NCBI GenBank assembly: GCA_951812625.1
Contig: CATOSP010000001.1
Span: 450,065-514,064, forward strand
Source of the DNA: an uncultured Dehalococcoidia bacterium
GTDB taxonomy: Bacteria > Chloroflexota > Dehalococcoidia > Lucifugimonadales > UBA3495
Length of the DNA: 64,000 nt
Reading direction: 5' to 3'
The notes beneath the pieces are model-generated. The model was not told the origin of the DNA and made no database searches. It saw nothing but the letters and a program-made list of their open reading frames with translations. Every line of letters starts with the position of its first letter. Positions within the stretch are counted from its first letter, which is position 1. Shown here one piece after another: positions 1 through 7,427 of the stretch. Made by a program: the position numbers and the translations under genes.

Positions 1-127
1 TACTCGTAACCCTGGTGGCGCTTATCTTGAGGCTGACGTTCGCGGGAGGATAACGCCGTCAAATTCGCCCGTCTCAAGCAGAAGGCCGACGGGTGATTCC
101 GGGAATTCTAATTGGGGGGCCAGAGCC

Positions 128-1294
128 ATGATTACGAGCTTTTCCGCTTCTTATGCAGGCCATGTGGTCGATGACAACCTGGGGTTCGAGGGCGACCTGG
201 CCAACGACCGTTGGTACTCCAATGACCGGCTGGCCGAGGCTTTCGACTGGGCGCTGGACATTGCGCAGCACCTGGACCGGCTGGGGTACGACGAGTTCTG
301 GATGGCGGAGCACCACTTCCAGCCCGAGGGCTACGAGTGCATCCCGAACCTGTTGATGCTGAGCCTCTACCTGGCGACCCAGACCAAGCGTCTCAAGTAC
401 GGCTGCGGGTTCAACATCGCGCCCATGTGGCACCCGCTCAGGCTGGCGGAAGACTTCGCAATGGCCGACATCCTGACCAACGGGCGGGTCATTTTCGGCG
501 TGGGACGCGGCTATCACAGCCGGGAGGTGGAGACCTTCGGCTCCCCGATGCTGGACGGCGACGCGAACCGGGAGCTGTTCGAGGAGCAGGTGGAGGTGAT
601 CCTGAAAGCCTTCACCGAAGAGTCGTTCTCGCACGAGGGAAAGAACTACCAGATTCCGGCGAAGGTGCCCTACCGCGGCTACGACCTGGAGAAGCTGAGC
701 CTGGTGCCCCGGCCCAAAACCCAGCCGGTGGAGGTGTGGCAACCGCTGGTTAGCGGCAATCCGCGCGGCATCGACTTCATGGCCAAGATGGGGATCAAGC
801 CCATCATCGCCAACAACCCGGAGCCGACCCTGGGCGAGCGGATGAAGCTGTACCAGGAGGCGTCCAAGAACCATGGACGGGACCTGAAGATGGGGGAGGA
901 CGTGGCCGTCGGATACCGGTTCTTCATCGCGGAGAGCCAAGAGAAGGCGATGGAGCTGTCCCGCCCCTACTTCGAGGAGGCGATGAAGTTCGCGGCCCCG
1001 CTGGGGCTGATGCGGATGTCGCCGGAGCAGATCGATGCGGTTGCCAACCCGTCGCGGCGGCGCGGCGTGGCGCTGCCGACCCTGGAGGAGGCAGTCGAGG
1101 GCGGGACGTGGCTGTGCGGCCCTCCTGAGACCATCGTTGAGCACCTGAAGGGCGTGGAGGAGAAGTATCCCGGCGTGGAGCGGATCAACCTGGGGTCGGT
1201 CATGGGTATGCCCCGGGAGGTGTTCAAGGACCAGCTTTCCAAGTTCGCCGAGGGTGTCATGCCCGCGTTCCCGGAGGCTGTAGCCGGAAGGTAA
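128..1294 (+). CDS. LLM-class flavin-dependent oxidoreductase
   Basis: A 388-aa luciferase-like monooxygenase, a soluble TIM-barrel enzyme that uses reduced flavin (FMN or F420) and usually O2 on an organic substrate. The family-typical segment GYDEFWMAEHHF lies at residues 53-64 and GRVIFGVGRGYH at 119-130. The C-terminal part has the usual pattern of a short helix followed by GPPETIVEHL before the last barrel helices. Length is normal for the family. The ATG start is used because the N-terminus aligns with the expected first strand. Ribosome-binding sequence is weak (a G-run about 10 nt upstream). The substrate cannot be read from sequence. Marine Chloroflexota of the SAR202 group are known for many enzymes of this class, which is one reason for the taxonomic guess. 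The gene stands alone, 21 nt before a small membrane protein gene. Confidence 0.85.
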   Translation: MITSFSASYAGHVVDDNLGFEGDLANDRWYSNDRLAEAFDWALDIAQHLDRLGYDEFWMAEHHFQPEGYECIPNLLMLSLYLATQTKRLKYGCGFNIAPMWHPLRLAEDFAMADILTNGRVIFGVGRGYHSREVETFGSPMLDGDANRELFEEQVEVILKAFTEESFSHEGKNYQIPAKVPYRGYDLEKLSLVPRPKTQPVEVWQPLVSGNPRGIDFMAKMGIKPIIANNPEPTLGERMKLYQEASKNHGRDLKMGEDVAVGYRFFIAESQEKAMELSRPYFEEAMKFAAPLGLMRMSPEQIDAVANPSRRRGVALPTLEEAVEGGTWLCGPPETIVEHLKGVEEKYPGVERINLGSVMGMPREVFKDQLSKFAEGVMPAFPEAVAGR

Positions 1295-1315
1295 CCGATA
1301 CCGGCAGAGAACGAA

Positions 1316-1561
1316 ATGACTTCCGACGCTGAGACGGAAACCCAAATCGACACCGGCACCCTATGGCGCGCAATAGGTCGGCTTGAGGGCGATACCGCCG
1401 CGCTCAAGGAAGGCCAGCGTGAAATCCAGGCCGGGATCCGAGATTTGCAAGCCGGGCTGCGGGATGTGAACCGGCGCGTAGACCGTCTTTTCTACGCGAT
1501 TCTTGCCGTTGGCGGCGCTTTGCTCGTGGCTTTCCTGGCCAACCGTTTCATTGGCGGCTGA
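1316..1561 (+). CDS. Small tail-anchored coiled-coil membrane protein
   Basis: An 81-aa hypothetical protein. The first 58 or so residues are hydrophilic and heptad-like (LKEGQREIQAGIRDLQAG), predicting a coiled coil. A single transmembrane helix follows (FYAILAVGGALLVAFLAN) with almost nothing after it. This makes it tail-anchored, with the coiled coil most likely in the cytoplasm. It begins 21 nt after the LLM oxidoreductase on the same strand and is followed at once by a strong hairpin, so it is probably the last gene of that transcript. No enzymatic motif is visible and function is unknown. Confidence 0.6.
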   Translation: MTSDAETETQIDTGTLWRAIGRLEGDTAALKEGQREIQAGIRDLQAGLRDVNRRVDRLFYAILAVGGALLVAFLANRFIGG

Positions 1562-1569
1562 CGAAATTC

Positions 1570-1602
1570 AAGGGCAACTTCCTCAAAATGGAAGTTGCCC
1601 TT
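1570..1602. terminator. Bidirectional terminator hairpin
   Basis: A perfect 13-bp inverted repeat: AAGGGCAACTTCC at 1570-1582 and GGAAGTTGCCCTT at 1590-1602, with a 7-nt loop. It lies between the stops of two convergent genes (1561 on plus, 1620 on minus), so it probably ends both transcripts. There is no long U-tract on either strand. Confidence 0.7.
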
Positions 1603-1619
1603 CAGATTGGAGCCGCCGT

Positions 1620-1838
1620 TCAGTCCAGGAGGGGGATGCTGCCCCACTTGATGGAGTCCGCGTTGGTGACGCCGCTCTGCTCTTTGGCCAACTCCCGAAT
1701 CTGCAACAGGGTGGCGTTGACCTCCGGGGTCAGGAAGACCCAGTCCGGTTCCGGGGGAATCCAGTAGGGGGAGTTAATCCGCACCACCTGGCTTTCACTG
1801 GCGTTCAGGTAGATTCCAAACTTGGATGCCTGCTGCAT
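1620..1838 (-). CDS. Hypothetical protein, 72 aa
   Basis: A short soluble protein of unknown family. Support for a real gene is a clean AAGGAGG ribosome-binding site a few bases upstream of the ATG and a terminator hairpin directly after the stop. The sequence has alternating polar and hydrophobic residues early (FGIYLNASESQVVRI) and a Pro-rich turn (SPYWIPPEPDW), suggesting a small mixed fold. It lies 30 nt downstream of plsC and may be the last gene of the cmk-plsC transcript. Confidence 0.5.
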   Translation of the reverse strand: MQQASKFGIYLNASESQVVRINSPYWIPPEPDWVFLTPEVNATLLQIRELAKEQSGVTNADSIKWGSIPLLD

Positions 1839-1868
1839 TGGTTTCCTCCTTGTTCTTGATTCCTGCGT

Positions 1869-2573
1869 TCAGGTTGGCGTTGCCGCTTCTTTCGCCGCTT
1901 CGTTCGCCGCTTCGTTGATGGTGCGGGCCGGGGCTGGGGATTGCGCCGCGTACACTCCCCGGTACTCCTCGGGCAGCAGCAGCGCGATTCGCTGCATCAT
2001 CATGTCGGTCAGGCTCTGCAACACCTGGCGGTTCGGGTTGCCGTCAATGACCGGCAGGGAGAACGGCTGGCCGATGTTCACCCGGAGCCGGCACAGGGGG
2101 AAAGGCATCCGCCAACTGGGAAACTTCTCTCCCCCGGTGATGCCCACGGGCAGGATGGTAGCCTGGGTCTTGAGGGCCAGGTAGGCCGCGCCGGGCTGCC
2201 CTTCTATCAGCGCATGGTTGGGGCTTCTGGTCCCCTCGGGGAAAACCACCAGCGCCTTGTCCTGGGACAGCAGGTCCAGCGCAAGCTTCACCGCCCCCAG
2301 CGCGTTCCCGGAACGGTCCAGGGGATGCACCTGGAACTCCCGCATCAGGAAATCGCAGAACGGGTACTGGAACAGCTCCCGCTTCCCGATGAAGCTGAGC
2401 TTGCGGTCCATTGCCGCAACCAGCACCGGCGGGTCGTTGAACGACACATGGTTGGCAATGACGATCAGGGGCGCATAGGGCGGGACCGATTCCCTTCCCG
2501 TCACTTCCAGCCTGCCGAAAGTACCGAAGCAGAGCCGGGCGAGCTGCCTGCCAGCGGAGTACATGAGTGTCAT
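1869..2573 (-). CDS. plsC: 1-acyl-sn-glycerol-3-phosphate acyltransferase (PlsC family)
   Basis: A 234-aa lysophosphatidate acyltransferase. It transfers an acyl chain to position 2 of 1-acylglycerol-3-phosphate to make phosphatidic acid, at the inner face of the membrane. The catalytic NH(x4)D motif is NHVSFND at residues 41-47 and the glycerophosphate-binding motif is FPEGTRS at 111-117. The N-terminal hydrophobic stretch just before the catalytic motif fits membrane association. The C-terminal tail is Ala/Glu-rich (NEAANEAAKEAAT) and probably disordered. Its ATG overlaps the cmk stop by 4 nt (ATGA), so translation is coupled. Cmk and PlsC genes are adjacent in many bacteria. Confidence 0.92.
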   Translation of the reverse strand: MTLMYSAGRQLARLCFGTFGRLEVTGRESVPPYAPLIVIANHVSFNDPPVLVAAMDRKLSFIGKRELFQYPFCDFLMREFQVHPLDRSGNALGAVKLALDLLSQDKALVVFPEGTRSPNHALIEGQPGAAYLALKTQATILPVGITGGEKFPSWRMPFPLCRLRVNIGQPFSLPVIDGNPNRQVLQSLTDMMMQRIALLLPEEYRGVYAAQSPAPARTINEAANEAAKEAATPT

Positions 2574-3268
2574 CCTGCCCGCCCCTGTGATGGCTGGCCG
2601 ACCCGGTCCGCCACCATTTCAACCACGTCGTCGACGCTCAGATGATCGGTGCAGATAACCCAGGCGTCCGGGGGCTGAGTCAGCGGGGAGTCCGCCCGTT
2701 GGGTGTCGAGATTATCTCGATTCCGAGTCTCCTCAACGACCTGCTCCAGGGTGGAGTCGACGCCACGGGCAACCTGCTCGGAATGGCGGCGGCGCGCCCG
2801 TTCTTCGAGGGACGCGGAGATGAAAATCTTGAGACCGGCGTCGGGTAGCACCACGCTGCCGATGTCCCGCCCCACCATTACAATCCGGCCCTCGGAGGCT
2901 ATGGCCCGCTGCTGGTCGACCAATGCACGCCGGACCTGGCTGACCTGCGACACCATGGACACGTGACGGTCGACCTCGGGGCGGCGCAGTTCCGGCCCCA
3001 CACTGAAACCTCCGACCATTACCCTGGCGCTGTCGTCGCCGTCCAGCGTTACGGGGTTCGAGGACGCCAATGACCCCAATCCGTCCTCGTCATCCATCGG
3101 GGTTACGCGCTGCAGCGCAAGCCAGGTGATGGCGCGGTACATTATCCCTGTGTCCAGATAGCGGAATCCCAGCCGCCGCGCCAGGGCCAAGCCGACGACC
3201 GTCTTGCCCGCGGCGACGGGTCCATCAATGGCGATTACGCTGATATTGCCGGACAAAATCCGCCTCAC
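2570..3268 (-). CDS. cmk: Cytidylate kinase
   Basis: A 232-aa (d)CMP kinase that phosphorylates CMP and dCMP with ATP for nucleotide and phospholipid precursor synthesis. The P-loop GPVAAGKT is at residues 16-23. The family segment YLDTGIMYRA (about 37-46) and the late GRDIGSVV motif are both present. Length is normal. The start is probably the GTG at 3268. The repeat element directly upstream ends in CAGTG, so its last bases supply this start codon. A TTG four codons later is the alternative. The stop overlaps plsC by 4 nt. Confidence 0.93.
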   Translation of the reverse strand: MRRILSGNISVIAIDGPVAAGKTVVGLALARRLGFRYLDTGIMYRAITWLALQRVTPMDDEDGLGSLASSNPVTLDGDDSARVMVGGFSVGPELRRPEVDRHVSMVSQVSQVRRALVDQQRAIASEGRIVMVGRDIGSVVLPDAGLKIFISASLEERARRRHSEQVARGVDSTLEQVVEETRNRDNLDTQRADSPLTQPPDAWVICTDHLSVDDVVEMVADRVGQPSQGRAG

Positions 3269-3397
3269 TGAAAACGTCGCCCCATACCCGACACCGGGCC
3301 GGAGAGGCCATAGAGGATCCCGATTGTAGACGAACGTCGCCCCATACCCGGCATTGGGCCGGAGCGGCCTCAGAGGACCCCGTTTGTAGACGATGGC
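3266..3397 (-). repeat. R1 dispersed repeat, two tandem copies
   Basis: Two head-to-tail copies of a roughly 55-bp dispersed repeat (called R1 here), at about 3266-3330 and 3335-3397. Read on the minus strand, each runs through a GGxCCTC segment and a GC-rich part (GGCCGCTCCGGCC) to the conserved core GGTATGGGGCGACGTT. The proximal copy ends in TTTTCAGTG and touches the cmk start codon. Other copies lie at 9.8, 26.0, 29.7, 37.4, 47.9, 48.0, 50.9 and 52.6 kb. Confidence 0.8.
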
Positions 3398-3481
3398 TGC
3401 CGTCAGGCATTATAGCACCGAAGATTACGCTGCCGGACGGATTTGCAGGCGCAGGACAGGCGGGAAGCATGACATCAGCAC

Positions 3482-4126
3482 ATGGGTGACCCTTCCGAGA
3501 TTCGGGCCGGGCGGCACACGGGTATCCGGTACTGGTTGCTGCCTACTGCCGGGCTGCTGTGCGCGGTCCCGCTGTTCGTGCTGGCGGCGATTTACGACAC
3601 TTTCCCCGGGGATGAGCCAGCGCTGCTGGCGCTACAGGGCTTGCGCACGGACTGGCTCGATGGCGCGGCTGTCCTGATAACCCGGTCGGCGGACGCGCCG
3701 GTGGCATTTGCCGTGGTCACGGCAGCCGTGGTTGCGCTGCTGGTGTGGAGACGGTGGGTCCCGGCGGCGATGCTGGCATTCACGCTTGCGCCCGCCCTGT
3801 GCAACTACGCGCTCAAGGAACTGGTGGCGCGTCCCCGCCCCGAGTATGCCATCATGGGGTTGGACCCAACGAGTTTCAGCTTTCCCAGCGGCCATGCCGT
3901 CTTCGCGGCATACTTCGGCGGTTGCCTGATACACCTGGCGGAGGGGGTAATCCCCAATGTTGGCATACGCCGGGGAATCCAGATTCTGGCCGGGTTGTGG
4001 GCGGTGGGCGTCGGGGTCTCACGGGTCTACCTGGGTGTCCACTGGCCAAGCGACGTTGTTGGCGGGTTCATATTTGGCGGGCTGGCGCTCCTGACGGCGA
4101 CCAGCCTGAAGCGGTACGTGAAGTAA
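3482..4126 (+). CDS. PAP2-family phosphatase
   Basis: A 214-aa integral membrane phosphatase of the type 2 phosphatidic acid phosphatase family. All three signature motifs are intact: KELVARPRP at residues 112-120, PSGH at 135-138, and SR(x5)H(x3)D as SRVYLGVHWPSD at 180-191. Five or six hydrophobic segments surround them, and the catalytic residues would lie on the outer face. Likely substrates are phosphatidate, undecaprenyl pyrophosphate or a similar lipid phosphate; sequence alone does not choose. The gene is monocistronic and ends at a palindromic hairpin. Confidence 0.88.
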   Translation: MGDPSEIRAGRHTGIRYWLLPTAGLLCAVPLFVLAAIYDTFPGDEPALLALQGLRTDWLDGAAVLITRSADAPVAFAVVTAAVVALLVWRRWVPAAMLAFTLAPALCNYALKELVARPRPEYAIMGLDPTSFSFPSGHAVFAAYFGGCLIHLAEGVIPNVGIRRGIQILAGLWAVGVGVSRVYLGVHWPSDVVGGFIFGGLALLTATSLKRYVK

Positions 4127-4132
4127 CAGCGA

Positions 4133-4152
4133 GGTGGGATGCGCATCCCACC
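4133..4152. terminator. Palindromic hairpin after PAP2 gene
   Basis: A perfect 20-bp palindrome, GGTGGGATGCGCATCCCACC, seven bases after the phosphatase stop. It is between convergent genes and lacks a U-tract. Confidence 0.5.
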
Positions 4153-4226
4153 CAGGTATTGGTCGAGCGTCCCGGAGCTGGGACTGCCTATTCCCGACGA
4201 GGCACGGTGGCGTATTTCCCAACGCC

Positions 4227-4838
4227 CTAGCCGAAGAATGGCTTGTTGACCATCAGGTAGAGTGAGCAGAGCGGCAAGGCTATTGCAAGCGCCCCCCAGA
4301 AGTACCACCTGCGGAGCGCTGAGGAGAATTCTGATGGCGGCGAGTCCGGGTAGTCCGACGGGTCAGAGAATACGACCATGCGATGTTGGGCGGGGATAAG
4401 AATCGCCACCCAAATCACGCCGGACGCAGTGAACAGCCACAGGGCGGCGCTTATCCAGGACAACTGGTAGAGCGCGTCCCGCCCGCCCCAGCGGTCGAAC
4501 ACCATGACCAACCCGTTCACCAGTACCAGGAGCACACCAGGCAGGGTGAAGAGCAGGTCGGCGCGCATAACAGCCCTGGCGGAGAAGTGTATGACACTGA
4601 CGCTCCGCGTCCGGTCCGCCATGAGCATCCATGCAGCGGTAACGATGATGTTCCCGAGGAAGACCACCGCGCCGGTTATATGCAGGAAAGTGTGCCATCG
4701 ATACGGGTACAGCGGCAGGGATACCGCCAACACAGCAACGATAAGGAAGCCATAAGCCAACCATTCATTCCGGTGAATGTATCGCAAGGCAGTCCTCTCG
4801 TGGAGACTCAGAGGCGTACACGGGTATCGGCCAGCCAC
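4227..4838 (-). CDS. DUF2269-family integral membrane protein
   Basis: A 203-aa protein with four hydrophobic segments. It fits the DUF2269 family of predicted four-helix membrane proteins of unknown function; the stretch WHTFLHITGAVVFLGN is typical. The N-terminal 17-25 residues before the first helix are uncertain. The current start is a GTG, and a TTG 17 codons in would give a more usual length. Position on the minus strand, convergent with the PAP2 gene, suggests an independent transcript. The helices contain His residues that could bind haem, but this is speculative. Confidence 0.7.
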   Translation of the reverse strand: MAGRYPCTPLSLHERTALRYIHRNEWLAYGFLIVAVLAVSLPLYPYRWHTFLHITGAVVFLGNIIVTAAWMLMADRTRSVSVIHFSARAVMRADLLFTLPGVLLVLVNGLVMVFDRWGGRDALYQLSWISAALWLFTASGVIWVAILIPAQHRMVVFSDPSDYPDSPPSEFSSALRRWYFWGALAIALPLCSLYLMVNKPFFG

Positions 4839-4980
4839 TACGGAGACCGGCTACAAGGATACCGGCCAAACTGAAGCCGAAGTGAAATATACATGTCGAG
4901 AGCATGGTTCTACGATGATGGTCCATGCCATGTACGGGAAGCGACTCAGGTATCAGAACTTGATAGCGTGAGAGAGATGA

Positions 4981-5256
4981 CTACCGAAAACCAGCCTGAT
5001 CCAGAGGCTTGTCTTGGGCGCGATTTCGCCGACAACGGGCGTGTGTATACAGCCCAAGAAGTTCATCTTCTAATCTCTGCCATACAGCGGGATGTTCGTC
5101 AAATGAGAAACCCTCTCTGTACGGGACTGCAACGTGAATCTCAATTACACCGCCACTTGGAAGCAACTCGAACCGCACTAGACTCTGGTCTCGATCTCCC
5201 GGTAATACTTCAAGTATCCGAATCTGCGGATAGCGCGGGTTTGGGGGCAGACTCAT
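4981..5256 (-). CDS. Hypothetical protein, 91 aa
   Basis: A small soluble protein of unknown family. The ATG at 5256 is chosen because GGAGGA sits about 5 nt upstream; an ATG at 5277 has no such site. The body alternates strand-like segments (PQIRILEVLPG, SLVRFELLPSGG, VIEIHVAVPY) and ends with a helix and a basic tail (ARCRRNRAQ). It is divergent from the DUF2513 gene with only 23 bp between the two start codons. Each promoter must therefore lie inside the other gene or be shared and overlapping. Confidence 0.5.
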   Translation of the reverse strand: MSLPPNPRYPQIRILEVLPGDRDQSLVRFELLPSGGVIEIHVAVPYREGFSFDEHPAVWQRLEDELLGLYTHARCRRNRAQDKPLDQAGFR

Positions 5257-5279
5257 AACTCCTCCAGCTAGGGACATTC

Positions 5280-5525
5280 ATGCAACGGAACATGAGACTG
5301 ATTCAAAAGCTTTTAGCGTGGGCAAAAATCGAAACTGAGGGACGTTCCATTCCAGCGCCGGAAACCGACGATTACACCAAGGATGAAATCCAATACCACG
5401 TTGAGTTGTGCAGACAAGCAGGCTACCTAGAAACGGAGCGTAGCCGTCCCTACCTGCGGGTTAAAGACTTGACATGGGCTGGTCACAACAAATTGGACAA
5501 GTTCCGAGTCATCAACCACAGCTAG
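5280..5525 (+). CDS. DUF2513-family small protein
   Basis: An 81-aa protein matching the DUF2513 pattern: MxRxMxLIxxLL at the N-terminus, then a YxxxEIxYHxELxxxAGxL segment (DEIQYHVELCRQAGYLE), then LTWAGHxxLD near the C-terminus. DUF2513 proteins are small winged-helix-like proteins found in phages and accessory regions, and their function is not established. It is shorter than many members, ending soon after the LTW motif. It converges with the next minus-strand gene, overlapping its end by 4 nt. Confidence 0.7.
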   Translation: MQRNMRLIQKLLAWAKIETEGRSIPAPETDDYTKDEIQYHVELCRQAGYLETERSRPYLRVKDLTWAGHNKLDKFRVINHS

Positions 5526-5866
5526 GGAATCGCCAACCAGCCTATCAGAACCCCTGCAGCAAGGGCAATCAGGACGGCCATTGGCAATATCCACCGCACC
5601 AGCAACCACCGCAAATAGCGTTCTTGTGTCGCCACCTGCATTGCCACTTCCGCCCGTCGCTCCTCTGCATCAGCCCGCGCTTCTGCTTCGAGTGCCCTTG
5701 TGGTCATTACATCAAGAGTCACACGTAGCCCGTCGTCATTGATCGTTTGTTCCTCGCGTGACTTTCTAATGCGATCGTATACTCTTTCTGCGGCGGCAAC
5801 CCCGAAGGCTGATATTGTGTCTATCACCATCTTTTTGACAGGTGGTGCTATAGCGGCAAAGTTCAC
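5522..5866 (-). CDS. Coiled-coil protein with C-terminal membrane helix
   Basis: A 114-aa hypothetical protein. Residues 1-30 form an amphipathic, mildly hydrophobic segment. Residues 55-85 are rich in Ala, Glu and Arg (RALEAEARADAEERRAEVAM) and predict a long helix or coiled coil. A strong transmembrane helix ends the protein (LPMAVLIALAAGVLIGWL). Its start overlaps the stop of the upstream lipoprotein gene by 4 nt, so the two are translationally coupled and may act together at the membrane. No known family was recognised. Confidence 0.5.
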   Translation of the reverse strand: MNFAAIAPPVKKMVIDTISAFGVAAAERVYDRIRKSREEQTINDDGLRVTLDVMTTRALEAEARADAEERRAEVAMQVATQERYLRWLLVRWILPMAVLIALAAGVLIGWLAIP

Positions 5867-6189
5867 GATGGCCTCCTGCCGTCAACCAGCAACACAGCGC
5901 AGTCTTCACTCCGCACGGTTCCGATGATGAAATCATTGTAACCCCATGAATCCTCGAATCTGACCATGAAGTGGTGGGTGACTTCTCCCCGGAACATCCC
6001 GGACTGCGTCGTTTCCCGTTCATAAATCTCTACACCCGGCCAGTCGATCTTGAGATTTTCCTTGCCAAGGTACTTGCGCCTGATCGCTTCTTCGGCAGGT
6101 CCCTTAATAGCTTCCCGGCAATGTTCGCCTTGGAACCGCTGCTCGTCGGAGTAGGCGGATCCGGCACATGCCGAGAGGAGCAGACCCAA
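5863..6189 (-). CDS. Small lipoprotein, start uncertain
   Basis: A 108-aa secreted lipoprotein of unknown function. The lipobox is LLSAC, with the modified Cys at residue 8 of this reading. The listed start is a TTG and leaves a signal peptide too short to work. The upstream codons in the same frame encode a further hydrophobic run (SLLLIPIALG) that would complete a normal lipoprotein signal. True initiation is therefore probably upstream at a codon I cannot identify; no ATG, GTG or TTG is in a good place. The mature part contains two Cys residues and a region rich in Trp and acidic residues (FEDSWGYNDFIIG). It is coupled to the next gene by a 4-nt overlap. Confidence 0.5.
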   Translation of the reverse strand: MGLLLSACAGSAYSDEQRFQGEHCREAIKGPAEEAIRRKYLGKENLKIDWPGVEIYERETTQSGMFRGEVTHHFMVRFEDSWGYNDFIIGTVRSEDCAVLLVDGRRPS

Positions 6190-6260
6190 AGCGATGGGAA
6201 TAAGCAGTAGGGAACGGACATTGGCTGAGGTTACCGTGCGGGAACCCCCTTGCGGCGTAA

Positions 6261-6390
6261 GATGATGGGCCGCTTGCCACTGTAGTCATACCCACATGGG
6301 AACCGACAAGGGGGCACGAATGCCCACCTCTGGTTACCTATGGTTCCCGTGTATATAGTGAGAGAGTGACTACAGTGGCTTGGGGATCAT
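6261..6390. other. Nested inverted-repeat element
   Basis: Three nested inverted repeats share one centre. The outer arms are 6276-6287 and 6368-6379 (GCCACTGTAGTC and its exact complement). The middle arms are 6294-6304 and 6342-6352 (ACATGGGAACC against GGTTCCCGTGT, one G-T mismatch). The inner hairpin is GGGCACGAATGCCC at 6312-6325. A GATGAT/ATCAT pair may extend the outer arm. The whole could fold as one long branched stem. It lies in the 560-bp gap between divergent genes (6190-6750); the rest of that gap, 6391-6750, holds no gene I can support. It may be a structured RNA or a small mobile element. Confidence 0.55.
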
Positions 6391-6750
6391 AGCACGGGGC
6401 GGAAGCGGTGTGCGACAGTCGAATGACAGCTTGTACGTGCTTTCCGTCTACACGGCGCGGACTGGCCGGACGACCGGGTTGCCGGTGCACCAGTCTCGGG
6501 GCTGACAACCCCTCCGCACCACCAACCTGGATCAGTCTTCTAGCCTCAATCATTCATGGGTAGAACCGTATATAGTTCCCTGCCAAAGCCTGTTCCCAGC
6601 GCCCTAGAAATGTAGGCTCCACCCTGGTATGAGTTTGGGAAAATGCGGCCGCATGTCGCAAGTCCCGTTCACAGGATGGAAGACTAGAGAGATTCCCACG
6701 GTGATAAACTGGACAGGCGGTGAGCGCCAATAGCTGACGGGAAGGCCGCC

Positions 6751-7278
6751 ATGAACTGGCTGGACATAGTAATCCTGATCCTGTGCGGTCTTATGGTCGT
6801 CTGGGGGGCGAGCAAGGGCGTCATCGCCATCGTGTTCAACCTGGCGGCGGTGGTGGTTGCGGTCCTGCTGGGCAGCCGGTTTGGGCCGAGGGTCGGGGAG
6901 ATACTCATTCCATCCGACACCCTGGACCACATTCAAGTCTTTGTCGGGTACTCCATTATTTTTGCAGCCGTGTTCATCGTGTCAGCCTTTGTGGCGGGCT
7001 GGATCAGCCGCGTAATGGGGTTCGTTCCCCTCTTCAGGTCGTTCAACCGGCTTGCCGGCGCGGCGCTGGGGCTGCTGGTTGGCATCCTGTTGAGTTTCGG
7101 CGTGATGGTGGGACTGAAGCAGTTGGAGTACGAGGGTATAGACGAGGCGATAAGCGACTCGACCCTGGGGAGTTTCGTCGTTGAAAATTTCGGTATTGCG
7201 GCCCAGGCCACAAGACTGGTGCCCGAAGACTGGAAGGTGATAACAGAGGGGTGGTCCGGCAATTTGACTGACCCGTAG
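6751..7278 (+). CDS. CvpA-family membrane protein
   Basis: A 175-aa protein of the CvpA (colicin V production) family. It has an N-terminal NWLDIVILI segment and four hydrophobic segments, with the typical RxF(N)RLAGAALGLLVGIL motif before the last helix. Members are inner-membrane proteins linked to envelope homeostasis; the molecular role is not settled. The C-terminal tail of about 50 residues is polar and acidic and would be cytoplasmic or periplasmic. It precedes an HNH endonuclease gene on the same strand by 150 nt, with a possible promoter in between. Confidence 0.85.
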   Translation: MNWLDIVILILCGLMVVWGASKGVIAIVFNLAAVVVAVLLGSRFGPRVGEILIPSDTLDHIQVFVGYSIIFAAVFIVSAFVAGWISRVMGFVPLFRSFNRLAGAALGLLVGILLSFGVMVGLKQLEYEGIDEAISDSTLGSFVVENFGIAAQATRLVPEDWKVITEGWSGNLTDP

Positions 7279-7427
7279 CGCCGGGGAGAGTCCCTGACCG
7301 GGCTAAAGCAAGCGTCCGCGCTATGCTACAATACGGGGAAGCAACGGCGGTCCTGGCCCGGCAGGAGGCCAATCGCCGTCGCGGGTCCCGCTGAATTGGT
7401 GTACATCGTCGGAGAGTCCCGGTCGGG

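Noticed and set aside
1..127. Possible 3' end of a gene entering from the left
   Set aside because: Two frames are open for a short way, but neither gives a recognisable protein end.
74..1345. 423-codon minus-strand frame
   Set aside because: Antisense to the LLM oxidoreductase. His/Leu/Arg-rich, low-complexity translation typical of antisense frames in GC-rich DNA.
3225..3470. 81-codon minus-strand frame upstream of cmk with CRVWGDV twice
   Set aside because: Again the translation of the two tandem R1 copies, not a protein.
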